The notes under the pieces: generated by a model
The model's input: only the letters and a program-made list of their open reading frames with translations
What the model was told of the DNA's origin: nothing
The model's database searches: none
Shown here: in pieces, positions 15,355 to 23,451 of the stretch
How the letters are laid out: the number at the start of each line of letters is the position of its first letter
How positions within the stretch are numbered: the stretch's first letter is position 1
Translations under genes and position numbers: made by a program
Source: an uncultured Porphyromonadaceae bacterium
GTDB taxonomy: Bacteria > Bacteroidota > Bacteroidia > Bacteroidales > Muribaculaceae
Length of the DNA: 64,000 nucleotides
NCBI GenBank assembly: GCA_902470475.1
Contig: CABRGT010000004.1
Coordinates: forward strand, 1-64,000
Reading direction: 5' to 3'

Positions 15355-16302
15355 ATGAAAGAATTGTCACGCGCAGTATATATTCTGCTTATAGCACTGA
15401 TTCTCTTCCCGCTGCCTCTGGTGGGACTTCCCAACATCTCGGCTCCCGTAGCTCTTGCAGCAGGCCTTCTGTTTGCCTTCACGCTGCACAATCCCTGCCC
15501 TAAATTCAACAAGAAGACATCGAAATACCTCCTTCAGGTCGCCGTGGTATGCCTCGGCTTCAACATGAATCTGCAAGAATCACTCAAAAGCGGCTCGGAG
15601 GGCATGATGTTCACCGTAGTCTCTGTGATAGGGGTGATGGCTTTCGGCGTGACCCTCGGCTACTGGATGCACATCAACCGCAAGACGGCCTATCTGATCT
15701 CCTCGGGTACAGCGATCTGCGGCGGCAGCGCCATCGCAGCCGTCGGCCCGGTGGTGAAGGCCGACAGCAACGAGATGGGAGTAGCACTCGGCGTCATATT
15801 CATTCTCAATTCCATAGCTCTGTTCATCTTCCCGCCGCTGGGACATATGTTCGACATGTCTCAGACACAGTTCGGTACCTGGGCGGCAATAGCCATCCAC
15901 GACACTTCGTCTGTGGTCGGCGCCGGCGAGATATACGGCGAGACGGCCCTGCAGACAGCCACACTGATCAAACTGACCCGCGCGCTGTGGATCATTCCGC
16001 TGGCATTCGCCACCATGTTCATCTTCCGCGACAAGACCGGCAAGATTTCCATTCCCTGGTTCATCTTTATCTTCGTGGGCGCCATGATCGTCAACACTTA
16101 TGTCTCTCTTCCGGCATGGTTCGTTGATTCCATGGTATGGATCGCACGACGCGGCATGGTGGTGACACTATTCATGATCGGCGCATCGCTGTCCCTGGGC
16201 ATGATCAAGTCGGTAGGTATCAAGCCTCTTCTGCTGGCCGTCGCCCTATGGATCATTATCAGCATCACAAGCCTCTTTGTAGTCGTGGAGACGGTCTCAT
16301 GA
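15355..16302 (+). CDS. YeiH-family putative sulfate/anion exporter
   Basis: The 315-residue integral membrane protein has about ten transmembrane helices. Motifs typical of the YeiH (UPF0324) family are present: VCLGFNMNL, SSGTAICGGSAIAA near residue 120 and AIHDTSSVVGAG near residue 185. Members are annotated as sulfate exporters on limited evidence, so the substrate should be treated as unknown. It sits between aroE and comEC with short gaps. Confidence 0.85.
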   Translation: MKELSRAVYILLIALILFPLPLVGLPNISAPVALAAGLLFAFTLHNPCPKFNKKTSKYLLQVAVVCLGFNMNLQESLKSGSEGMMFTVVSVIGVMAFGVTLGYWMHINRKTAYLISSGTAICGGSAIAAVGPVVKADSNEMGVALGVIFILNSIALFIFPPLGHMFDMSQTQFGTWAAIAIHDTSSVVGAGEIYGETALQTATLIKLTRALWIIPLAFATMFIFRDKTGKISIPWFIFIFVGAMIVNTYVSLPAWFVDSMVWIARRGMVVTLFMIGASLSLGMIKSVGIKPLLLAVALWIIISITSLFVVVETVS

Positions 16303-16318
16303 CCGGCAATCAATCCCA

Positions 16319-18217
16319 ATGAAGGCTCTGCTTGTCAAAGTGCCCGCGCTACTGCCGCTCATCGGTCTGTGCGCGGGCATTCTGATATGGTGGAACTTCT
16401 TCAGCAATGTGCCACGGGCCGAGGAGTCGCTCACCGACGGATCCACACATGTGTATTGCGGATCCGTCATAGAATCGGAAGGCACACCCGAAAGTATCCG
16501 GCTTATACTTGAAATAGATTCGGCCGACATGCTGCCCGTCACTCCGTTCCGGGCCGAAATAGGATCTGTGGCAGGCGGAATTTTTCCGACTCCCGGAGAG
16601 CACTTCCAAGGAAATCTAACTCTGCGTGATGCCACCGTATGGGACGACCTCGGCACAGACGGCTACATGGAATCGTACTATCGCCGCAAGAATATCGCCG
16701 CCACCGCATATGCTGCCGAAAACGATCTGCGCGCCACCGGTGTCGACAGCCGCCTGCGCCATACGCTGCACGGATATCGCGAGTGGTTAGTGACCCGGCT
16801 GGCCCATAGCGGGATCAGCGACCGCACTTTCGCCCTGCTGGCAGCCATAATCACGGGCTACGACGACGAACTGCCGACAGAACTTGCCGATAACTTCCGG
16901 GCGATAGGTATAGCTCACATACTGGCCCTTAGCGGGTTCCACGTCGGATTCATCATTCTGCTGGTGTCTCTTATCCTGTATCCGATGCGGGCGATATATC
17001 GGTTGCGTCGCCTGCGGCTCGTACTGACTGTCATCCTCATATGGATCTACGCTGCAGTGGTCGGACTGCCGCTGTCGGTAGTCAGAGCCGTGATCATGGC
17101 CTCGGTATATACCCTGGGGCTGGCATTCGGACGCAACACCAATCCGTATAATTCCCTATGCGTGGCCCTGCTGATTATTCTTGTCATATGGCCGACGAGT
17201 CTGTTCTCAGCAGGCCTTCAACTGTCAGTAGCCGCCGTGCTTGGCATCCTTGCCTTCGCAAGTGCTCTCAATCGGGTGGCGCCGCGCAACCGCATAGGCT
17301 ACAACATCATGGCAGCCGTCGCCGTATCAGTCGCCGCATTCATCGGTACGATTCCGCTTACCGTCCTATACTTTCACAAGCTGCCCGTACTATTCCTTCT
17401 GAGCAACCTGCTGGCTACAGCCATGATGCCGCTATGGATGGCCGGGGGAATACTGCTGATAGCATCGTCAGCGGCCGGCCTTTCCCACACCTGGGTAGCC
17501 ACCTTCATGGACCGGCTGACAGACTTCGCCTCGGCCGCCGTCGACCGGATAGCCGCTATCGAATGGTCCGAGATCACCGACATATATATCGAACCGTGGT
17601 TCGCAGCCGCCGCACTGGTCTCCGTAACCGTGCTCGGTATCGCAACACACCGGCGCACGCGCGGCGCATGGATAGGTGCCGGCATTGCCCTCGCCGTAGT
17701 TGCTGCGATATACCCGCTCTCGGCTCCCGCCAGGGCCGCGACCGACATCGTGCTCGTGCGCGCCGCCAACACTACCGCAATAGTATGTACCGACGGGCGG
17801 CAGTGCGCTGTGATCCACACAGGAGCCGACCGCAGCCACCGGACGCTTGCCCGGCGGCTGACGCAGCGGCTAAGCCGTTTTGCAGCAACCAACGGAATAG
17901 ACACCCTGATGTTTCCGGAAAAAGACTTTGCAATCGGGCGCCTGTCACGCACGGGAGAAATCATCACGGCCGGCACAAAGACCCTGGCCATACCTTCCCG
18001 TTCGGCCTCGTGCGACACCTCTCGTGTCGACTATCTCTTACTCGGCTCCCGCTTCCGCGGCAAGTTGGAAAAATTTCTGACACACTGCTATCCGGATACG
18101 ATCGTACTCGGGGCCGAACTGTCGCGCCGCCGCGCACGTCAGTATGCCGACACAGCTACAGCCCGCGGTATTCCCGTCATTGATCTTTACGAAAGTTCGT
18201 CCGGGACAGCCCGATAG
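16319..18217 (+). CDS. comEC: ComEC/Rec2-family membrane protein lacking a functional metallo-beta-lactamase domain
   Basis: The 632-residue protein has an N-terminal DUF4131-like soluble region (about 60-150) and a competence-domain channel with the hallmark ALSGFHVGFI near residue 205 and eight or more hydrophobic helices (200-470). ComEC proteins pass single-stranded DNA through the inner membrane in transformation. The region after about residue 480 has the size and ending (DYLLLGSRF) of the usual metallo-beta-lactamase domain but no HxHxDH metal motif, so it is vestigial, as in many Bacteroidota homologues. The 3' end overlaps a convergent gene by 31 bases. Competence is not proven by this gene alone. 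Confidence 0.85.
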   Translation: MKALLVKVPALLPLIGLCAGILIWWNFFSNVPRAEESLTDGSTHVYCGSVIESEGTPESIRLILEIDSADMLPVTPFRAEIGSVAGGIFPTPGEHFQGNLTLRDATVWDDLGTDGYMESYYRRKNIAATAYAAENDLRATGVDSRLRHTLHGYREWLVTRLAHSGISDRTFALLAAIITGYDDELPTELADNFRAIGIAHILALSGFHVGFIILLVSLILYPMRAIYRLRRLRLVLTVILIWIYAAVVGLPLSVVRAVIMASVYTLGLAFGRNTNPYNSLCVALLIILVIWPTSLFSAGLQLSVAAVLGILAFASALNRVAPRNRIGYNIMAAVAVSVAAFIGTIPLTVLYFHKLPVLFLLSNLLATAMMPLWMAGGILLIASSAAGLSHTWVATFMDRLTDFASAAVDRIAAIEWSEITDIYIEPWFAAAALVSVTVLGIATHRRTRGAWIGAGIALAVVAAIYPLSAPARAATDIVLVRAANTTAIVCTDGRQCAVIHTGADRSHRTLARRLTQRLSRFAATNGIDTLMFPEKDFAIGRLSRTGEIITAGTKTLAIPSRSASCDTSRVDYLLLGSRFRGKLEKFLTHCYPDTIVLGAELSRRRARQYADTATARGIPVIDLYESSSGTAR

Positions 18218-18693
18218 ATGGCAGCGCAGACTTCGTCGCCGAGCATCCGACGTGGCACAATCACAAGCTGCCGGCAGCGGTCGACGATGCGGATCAGACC
18301 GTCCGACTCATTCACCGAACACAGCGCATCGAGCGACACGGACGTAATTTCCGCTTCTTTATCGTCATATAGGCGCAGACATCCGTCGGCGATTTCGGCT
18401 GCCGACACGGCCGTAAGCCGCACGGTCTCCGGACGCATCGCTTCCGACAACACCGTCAGAGTCATGGACAGAGGATAGACTATGAGCAGAAGCATGAATC
18501 CGACTATAGCCACGCGAAGATCGGTTGCGAAACCGGCAGCTACCACGATCAGGGCTACGAGTGCAAGCCACCATAGGCTCCAGAGTTTCCGGCGGAGTAT
18601 AGCACTGAAATAGGCTGCCACAAGCCGGCGCCGGAGTGCGTCGGCTGTGGCAGCCTTATCTTTGTCTATGTCCTTGGGGCGGACTTCAGTCAT
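18187..18693 (-). CDS. small membrane protein of the YcxB type
   Basis: This 168-residue protein has two adjacent hydrophobic helices (about 38-56 and 60-85) and a C-terminal soluble part. That part includes ITSVSLDALCSV and LVIVPRRML, a pattern like the YcxB C-terminal domain (a PH-like fold in uncharacterised proteins). Function is unknown. Its ATG lies 2 bases after the stop of the M3 peptidase, so it is in the same operon. Its last 31 bases overlap the end of comEC in the opposite direction. Confidence 0.6.
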   Translation of the reverse strand: MTEVRPKDIDKDKAATADALRRRLVAAYFSAILRRKLWSLWWLALVALIVVAAGFATDLRVAIVGFMLLLIVYPLSMTLTVLSEAMRPETVRLTAVSAAEIADGCLRLYDDKEAEITSVSLDALCSVNESDGLIRIVDRCRQLVIVPRRMLGDEVCAAIYRAVPDELS

Positions 18694-18695
18694 GG

Positions 18696-20780
18696 TTATT
18701 TCCTGATGCCGTCGCGCTCAAGCAGCGCATCGATACGCGGCTCGCGGCCACGGAAACGGCGGTAGAGTTCGGCTGGATCTTCCGTACCGCCGCGCTCGAG
18801 AATGTTGGTACGGAAACTATCGGCCGTGGCAGGGTCGAATATGCCATTTTCCTTGAACAGCGAGAAGGCGTCGGCATCGAGCACCTCGGCCCACTTGTAG
18901 CTATAATATCCTGCGGCATATCCACCTGCGAATATATGGCTGAACTGCGGCGAGGTCAAGGCTCCGGCGACAGGTTCGAAGATCTTAACCGGCTCGACGG
19001 CGGCAGCCTCGAATGCGACGGCGTCATCGACGGGAGCCTTGGCGGTGTGCCATGCCATGTCAAGATATCCGAACATGAGCTGGCGCATGCAGGCATAGGC
19101 CGCACCGTACTGCTGCGAGGCTATCAGACGCGAGATCAGTTCGGCCGGAATGGGTTCGCCGGTCTGGTAGTGGCGTGCGAAACCGTCAAGGAATTCCTTT
19201 TCGGTCAGATAATTCTCATTGAACTGTGAGGGAAGTTCCACAAAATCACGGTACACCGCCGTGCCGGACAGCGAGCTGTAATGAGCTTTGGTAAGCAGAC
19301 CGTGCAGGGCGTGGCCGAACTCATGCAGGAAAGTCTCCACTTCATAAGGAGTCAGCAGCGAAGGAGTGTCGGCCGTAGGCTTGGTGAAGTTCATCACGAT
19401 CGACACGACGGGACGATGGTCGACTCCCTGGCCGTCGACAAACTGATCGGCGAAGCCTGTCATCCATGCGCCGGGGCGCTTCGATGCGCGGGGGAAGAAG
19501 TCGGTGTAAATCACTCCGATGAAATTGCCCCGGGCATCAGTGACGTCGAAGGCTTTCACGTCGGGATGGTAGACCTGAATCTTGTCGTTGGGAGTGAATT
19601 TGAGACCGTAGAGGCGTGTGGCAAGGCCGAACACGCCGTCGATTACATTGTTGAGTTCAAAATACGGACGCAGCTCCTCTTCGTTGAAATTATAGTTGGC
19701 AGCCTTGTATTTGTTGGCGTAATACGAATAGTCCCAGGGCTTGATCTCGAACGGTGCACCCTCAAGTTCAGTGGCAAAGTCGTTCAGAGCCGCCATTTCG
19801 GCCTGCATCGGACCGGTATATGCCTCGCGCAGACGGTCAAGCAGATCGTATACTCCTGCGGGATTCTTGGCCATGGTGCGCTGCAGCGAGTGTGCGGCGT
19901 AAGTCTCGGCGCCAAGCAGATTGGCGATCTGGCGGCGCAGTTCGGCGATGCGCTTGAGGATCTCCACATTATTATATTCGCCGGACGTGTTGCGGCCGGA
20001 ATACAGACGCCACATCTTCTCGCGCAGGTCGCGGCGCGAAGAATATTTCATGAAAGCCATGTAGACAGGCTGATCGAGGGTGAAGAGATATTCGCCCCGG
20101 CGTCCCTTTGCGGCCGCAGCATCGCGGGCCGCGGCTACCGAACTTTCGGGCAGCCCCTCGAGATCGGCTTCGGTGAGCCATATTTCATATGTGGGCAGCT
20201 CCTTGAGCACGTTCTGGCCGAACTGGGTAGTAAGCTTCGATAATTCGGCCGACAACCGACGGTAGGTCTCGCGATCGTCGCCCTGCAGGTTCGAGCCGTT
20301 GAGCGCGAATGAGTCATAGGTCTTCTGCAGAAGCATCTGCTGCTCGGGATTGAGCGCGAGACTTTCGCGGGCATCCCACACAGCCTTGACGCGCTGCCAC
20401 AGACCCTCGTTGAGGATAATGGATGTTGAATAATCGCTGAGCTTGTCGGATGCGGTGATCGATATGGCCATCATCTCGTCATCGGCGTTGGCCGACAGAA
20501 GCGGGAAGAACACGTTGAGCACGCGGTTGAGATCCGCGCCGCTGGCTTCGAGCGCTTCTATGGTGTTGGCAAAAGTCGGAGCCTCGGGATTGTTCACTAT
20601 CGCATCTATCTCGGCGCGCGCAAGTTCGATGCCGCGGTCAATCGCGGGCTCCCACTGAGAGTTGTCGATCGACTCGAACGGCGGGGTCGAATGCACGGTG
20701 TTGAATTCTTCAAAAAATACATTTTGAGCGTTTGACATAACTGCTGCAAAAATTAATAAGGCGGATAATATATAACGCAT
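18696..20780 (-). CDS. M3-family zinc peptidase (peptidyl-dipeptidase Dcp-like), exported
   Basis: The 694-residue protein has an N-terminal signal sequence (about 1-18, ending SNAQ), so it acts in the periplasm. The catalytic zinc site HEFGH is at residues 486-490 and lies in the usual context (FLHEFGHALHG). M3 enzymes release dipeptides from short peptides or cut oligopeptides; the N-terminal helical half fits the Dcp branch. A single -7 element lies upstream, back to back with the SulP promoter. It is co-transcribed with the small membrane protein that follows by 2 bases. Confidence 0.92.
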   Translation of the reverse strand: MRYILSALLIFAAVMSNAQNVFFEEFNTVHSTPPFESIDNSQWEPAIDRGIELARAEIDAIVNNPEAPTFANTIEALEASGADLNRVLNVFFPLLSANADDEMMAISITASDKLSDYSTSIILNEGLWQRVKAVWDARESLALNPEQQMLLQKTYDSFALNGSNLQGDDRETYRRLSAELSKLTTQFGQNVLKELPTYEIWLTEADLEGLPESSVAAARDAAAAKGRRGEYLFTLDQPVYMAFMKYSSRRDLREKMWRLYSGRNTSGEYNNVEILKRIAELRRQIANLLGAETYAAHSLQRTMAKNPAGVYDLLDRLREAYTGPMQAEMAALNDFATELEGAPFEIKPWDYSYYANKYKAANYNFNEEELRPYFELNNVIDGVFGLATRLYGLKFTPNDKIQVYHPDVKAFDVTDARGNFIGVIYTDFFPRASKRPGAWMTGFADQFVDGQGVDHRPVVSIVMNFTKPTADTPSLLTPYEVETFLHEFGHALHGLLTKAHYSSLSGTAVYRDFVELPSQFNENYLTEKEFLDGFARHYQTGEPIPAELISRLIASQQYGAAYACMRQLMFGYLDMAWHTAKAPVDDAVAFEAAAVEPVKIFEPVAGALTSPQFSHIFAGGYAAGYYSYKWAEVLDADAFSLFKENGIFDPATADSFRTNILERGGTEDPAELYRRFRGREPRIDALLERDGIRK

Positions 20781-20841
20781 TTTATATAATTGTGGATAAT
20801 TATCAGGTCATGAATGAGCGGCTGGCGCCCGGTACGACACG

Positions 20842-20888
20842 CAAAGTTAGGCAAAATTTTCATATTTTGAAAATTAGCCGTAACTTTG
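20842..20888. promoter_or_regulatory. divergent promoter region of the M3 peptidase and sulP genes
   Basis: CAAAGTTA at 20842-20849 is TAACTTTG on the minus strand (M3 gene), and TAACTTTG at 20881-20888 is the plus-strand copy (sulP). The two -7 elements are 31 bases apart, so the polymerases would compete. No clear TTG -33 partner is visible for either one. Confidence 0.55.
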
Positions 20889-20940
20889 CACCCGATTTCA
20901 ATAGAACAACATATTTTTCTAAGTAAAAAAGCATCACATT

Positions 20941-22650
20941 ATGAGTATTACAGGAGCTCTCAACCTGCGCCCCAAACTCTGGAGCGCATTGAGCAACTAC
21001 TCCGTCGACCGCCTGCGCGAGGATGTCATAGCCGGCATTGTGGTCGGCATCGTGGCTCTGCCGCTTGCCATCGCATTCGGCATCGCATCGGGCGTCAGCC
21101 CCACGATAGGCCTCGTCACAGCTATAATCGGCGGATTCATGGTCTCGTTTTTCGGTGGCTGCTCGGTACAGATCGGCGGCCCCACGGGCGCTTTCATCGT
21201 CATCGTATACAACATCATCGCCCAGTTCGGTCTCACCGGCCTCGCCGTGGCCACGGTCATGGCGGGCATCATACTGGTCATGATGGGTCTGTTCCGTCTC
21301 GGCACGGTCATAAAATTCATTCCCTACCCGATTGTAGTAGGCTTCACAGCCGGTATCGCGCTGACTATCTTCTCTACCCAGATCAATGACTTCCTTGGAC
21401 TCGGCCTGACGGATATCCCCGGACAGTTCCTCCCTAAATGGGGCCTGTACTTGCGCAGCCTGGCATCCGTTGACATCGCCACAGTAGCCACCGGCCTTGT
21501 GTCGCTTGGAATCATAATCGGCGCGCCGTTCATATCCAAGAAACTTCCCGGCGCCCTGCTTGCCATAATCATTGTCACAGCCGCCTCGTGGGCTCTGTCG
21601 GCGTTCACTGACTGGTTCCACGTCGAGACGATCGGCGACCGTTTCGGCGACATGCCCACCGACATACCGCGCCCGCATGCTTTCGTGCTCGACATGGCCA
21701 CGATCAACATGCTGTTGCCCTCGGCATTCACCATCGCCGTGCTGGGCGCCATCGAGTCGCTGCTGTCGGCGACCGTGGCCGACGGCGTCACCGGCTCACG
21801 CACCAATTCCAACACCGAGCTCATAGGCCAGGGCATCGCCAACATTACCGTTCCGTTCTTCGGCGGCATACCTGTCACAGGCGCCATCGCCCGCACCATG
21901 ACCAATATTACCAATGGCGGACGCACTCCCGTGGCCGGCATTGTACACGCACTGGTGCTCCTGCTCATATTCCTGTTCATGATGCCGCTGATCAATTATA
22001 TACCCATGGCCTGCCTTGCCGCAGTGCTCATAATCACGGCATACAACATGAGCGGCTGGCGCACCATCATCGGAATATTCCATGCTCCGAAAAGCGACAT
22101 ATCTGTACTGCTCGTCACTTTCTTCCTTACCGTGATCTTCGACCTTACCATTGCCATAGAGATCGGTCTGCTGCTGGCCGTGGTCCTGTTCCTGCGCCGC
22201 GTAATGGAAAACACCGAAGTAAAAGCCTATTCCGGACAGCTCGATGTGAACGAAGGCACCGACAGCCCCAACCATGAGGTTCTCGACGTAGCCAAGGGCG
22301 TCAGCGTCTATGAGATCGACGGTCCGTTCTTCTTCGGAATAGCAACCAAATTCGACGAACTGATGCGCTCGACCATGCACGACAAGCCCGTAGTGCGCAT
22401 AATCCGTATGCGCAAGGTTGCCTTTGTTGACGCCACCGCACTACACAATCTTGAAATACTGATCAAGTCGTCGCAGAACGAAGGCATACATATAGTATTG
22501 TCGGGCGTCCGTCCCAACGTGCGTGAATCGCTCGAGCATGCCGGCATAGACACCCTCATTGGCCGCGATCACATATGCGACCACATCACAAAAGCCGTCG
22601 TAATGGCCAACGCAATCGCCAATCAGATAAACGCAAATAAAAAGGTTTAA
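20941..22650 (+). CDS. SulP-family anion transporter with STAS domain
   Basis: The 569-residue inner-membrane protein has a long transmembrane part (about 20-430, roughly 12-14 helices). It begins with DVIAGIVVGIVALPLAIAFG and contains the TGSRTNSNTELIGQG loop typical of SulP carriers. A cytoplasmic STAS domain follows at about 450-555 (VYEIDGPFFFG, FVDATALHNL). Family members move sulfate, bicarbonate or other anions; bicarbonate and sulfate are both possible here. A carbonic anhydrase gene exists in the window but is not linked. Confidence 0.9.
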   Translation: MSITGALNLRPKLWSALSNYSVDRLREDVIAGIVVGIVALPLAIAFGIASGVSPTIGLVTAIIGGFMVSFFGGCSVQIGGPTGAFIVIVYNIIAQFGLTGLAVATVMAGIILVMMGLFRLGTVIKFIPYPIVVGFTAGIALTIFSTQINDFLGLGLTDIPGQFLPKWGLYLRSLASVDIATVATGLVSLGIIIGAPFISKKLPGALLAIIIVTAASWALSAFTDWFHVETIGDRFGDMPTDIPRPHAFVLDMATINMLLPSAFTIAVLGAIESLLSATVADGVTGSRTNSNTELIGQGIANITVPFFGGIPVTGAIARTMTNITNGGRTPVAGIVHALVLLLIFLFMMPLINYIPMACLAAVLIITAYNMSGWRTIIGIFHAPKSDISVLLVTFFLTVIFDLTIAIEIGLLLAVVLFLRRVMENTEVKAYSGQLDVNEGTDSPNHEVLDVAKGVSVYEIDGPFFFGIATKFDELMRSTMHDKPVVRIIRMRKVAFVDATALHNLEILIKSSQNEGIHIVLSGVRPNVRESLEHAGIDTLIGRDHICDHITKAVVMANAIANQINANKKV

Positions 22651-22760
22651 TTAATAAATTATTTTTAACAATTGTGGCAACGCGTTGATATACCGCTATT
22701 TACAAGTTTAAATATCAAAATGTCGCCATTATGAGCCGAAAATAGTCATAAAAATATTTT

Positions 22761-22788
22761 TTTGTTAGAAAATAAAGCTATAACTTTG
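22761..22788 (+). promoter_or_regulatory. probable promoter of the small lipoprotein gene
   Basis: TAACTTTG at 22781-22788 is an exact -7 element. TTTG at 22761-22764 is the nearest -33 candidate, but its spacing of 16 bases is shorter than usual. Confidence 0.45.
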
Positions 22789-22841
22789 TGACGTTTTTGA
22801 AGCACTAAACAATTGTTTAACTATTTTAATCAAAAAAGAAA

Positions 22842-23078
22842 ATGAAAAAGTTACTTCTTTTACTTGCTGTAGCTTTCAGCGCATCGCTCTTCGCTTGCGG
22901 TGGTGACAAGAACGCCGAAGCTAATGACTCAACCGCATGCAAGGACAGCTGCCCCGCAACTGAGGCTCCCGCTCCCGAAGCTGCTCCCGCTACTGAAGCT
23001 GAAGCTACCGACAGCGCTGCTCCTGCTGAAGCTGAGGCCGCTCCCGCTGAAGCTGCTCCCGCAGAAGCTGCAAAATAA
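22842..23078 (+). CDS. small Ala/Glu/Pro-rich lipoprotein
   Basis: This 78-residue protein has a lipoprotein signal peptide with lipobox LFAC, lipidated Cys19. The rest is low complexity: GGDKNAEANDS, a short segment with two Cys (ACKDSC), then repeats of Ala-Pro-Glu-Ala. It has its own promoter and terminator, so it is a stand-alone transcript. No family was recognised. Acidic, disordered tails of this kind often act as spacers on the outer membrane; that is a guess. Confidence 0.75.
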   Translation: MKKLLLLLAVAFSASLFACGGDKNAEANDSTACKDSCPATEAPAPEAAPATEAEATDSAAPAEAEAAPAEAAPAEAAK

Positions 23079-23099
23079 GTTTAGCTTACAGGAAAAAGT

Positions 23100-23132
23100 A
23101 AAAGTCGACCATCAGGCCGGCTTTTCTTTTTT
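23100..23132 (+). terminator. intrinsic terminator after the small lipoprotein
   Basis: Stem aaaagtcgacc (23100-23110) pairs with ggccggctttt (23115-23125) in 10 of 11 positions around an ATCA loop and is followed by ctttttt. Confidence 0.85.
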
Positions 23133-23216
23133 ATATAAGGATGATATTACCGCTGATGAACTTCCGACAGGCCGCGCGGGTCTGCATCGAATGAGCGAAC
23201 ATTTTTAACAAAGAGG

Positions 23217-23247
23217 TTGTTAATTCTAAAAATTATTATTAACTTTG
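23217..23247 (+). promoter_or_regulatory. promoter of rho with long leader
   Basis: TTG at 23217-23219 and TAACTTTG at 23240-23247 are 20 bases apart. Transcription from here gives a leader of about 200 bases before the rho ATG at 23452. The leader has a 7-bp hairpin (atgattc 23268-23274 with gaatcat 23292-23298) and an 8-codon frame (MIRFSLLP, 23268-23294). Rho genes are commonly autoregulated through their leaders; whether this one is cannot be seen directly. Confidence 0.6.
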
Positions 23248-23451
23248 CATCGAAATCGCGATCACGAATGATTCGATTCTCACTTCTCCCCTGAATCATA
23301 CATTCTCCATCTATTTGTAGTTTTCACACGGCTAACCACATAGCCCGACTTTGCATCGCTAACGACGCAATCCATCTACCTGACAAACTCTTTCGCAACA
23401 CTTTGAAGCATACTGCCCTCACTTCGGGAAGTGCCGCTTAATCAAGACATT

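Noticed and set aside
17158..18183. 341-codon frame inside comEC
   Set aside because: Arg-rich out-of-frame translation of a G+C-rich gene; no start signal and no domain.
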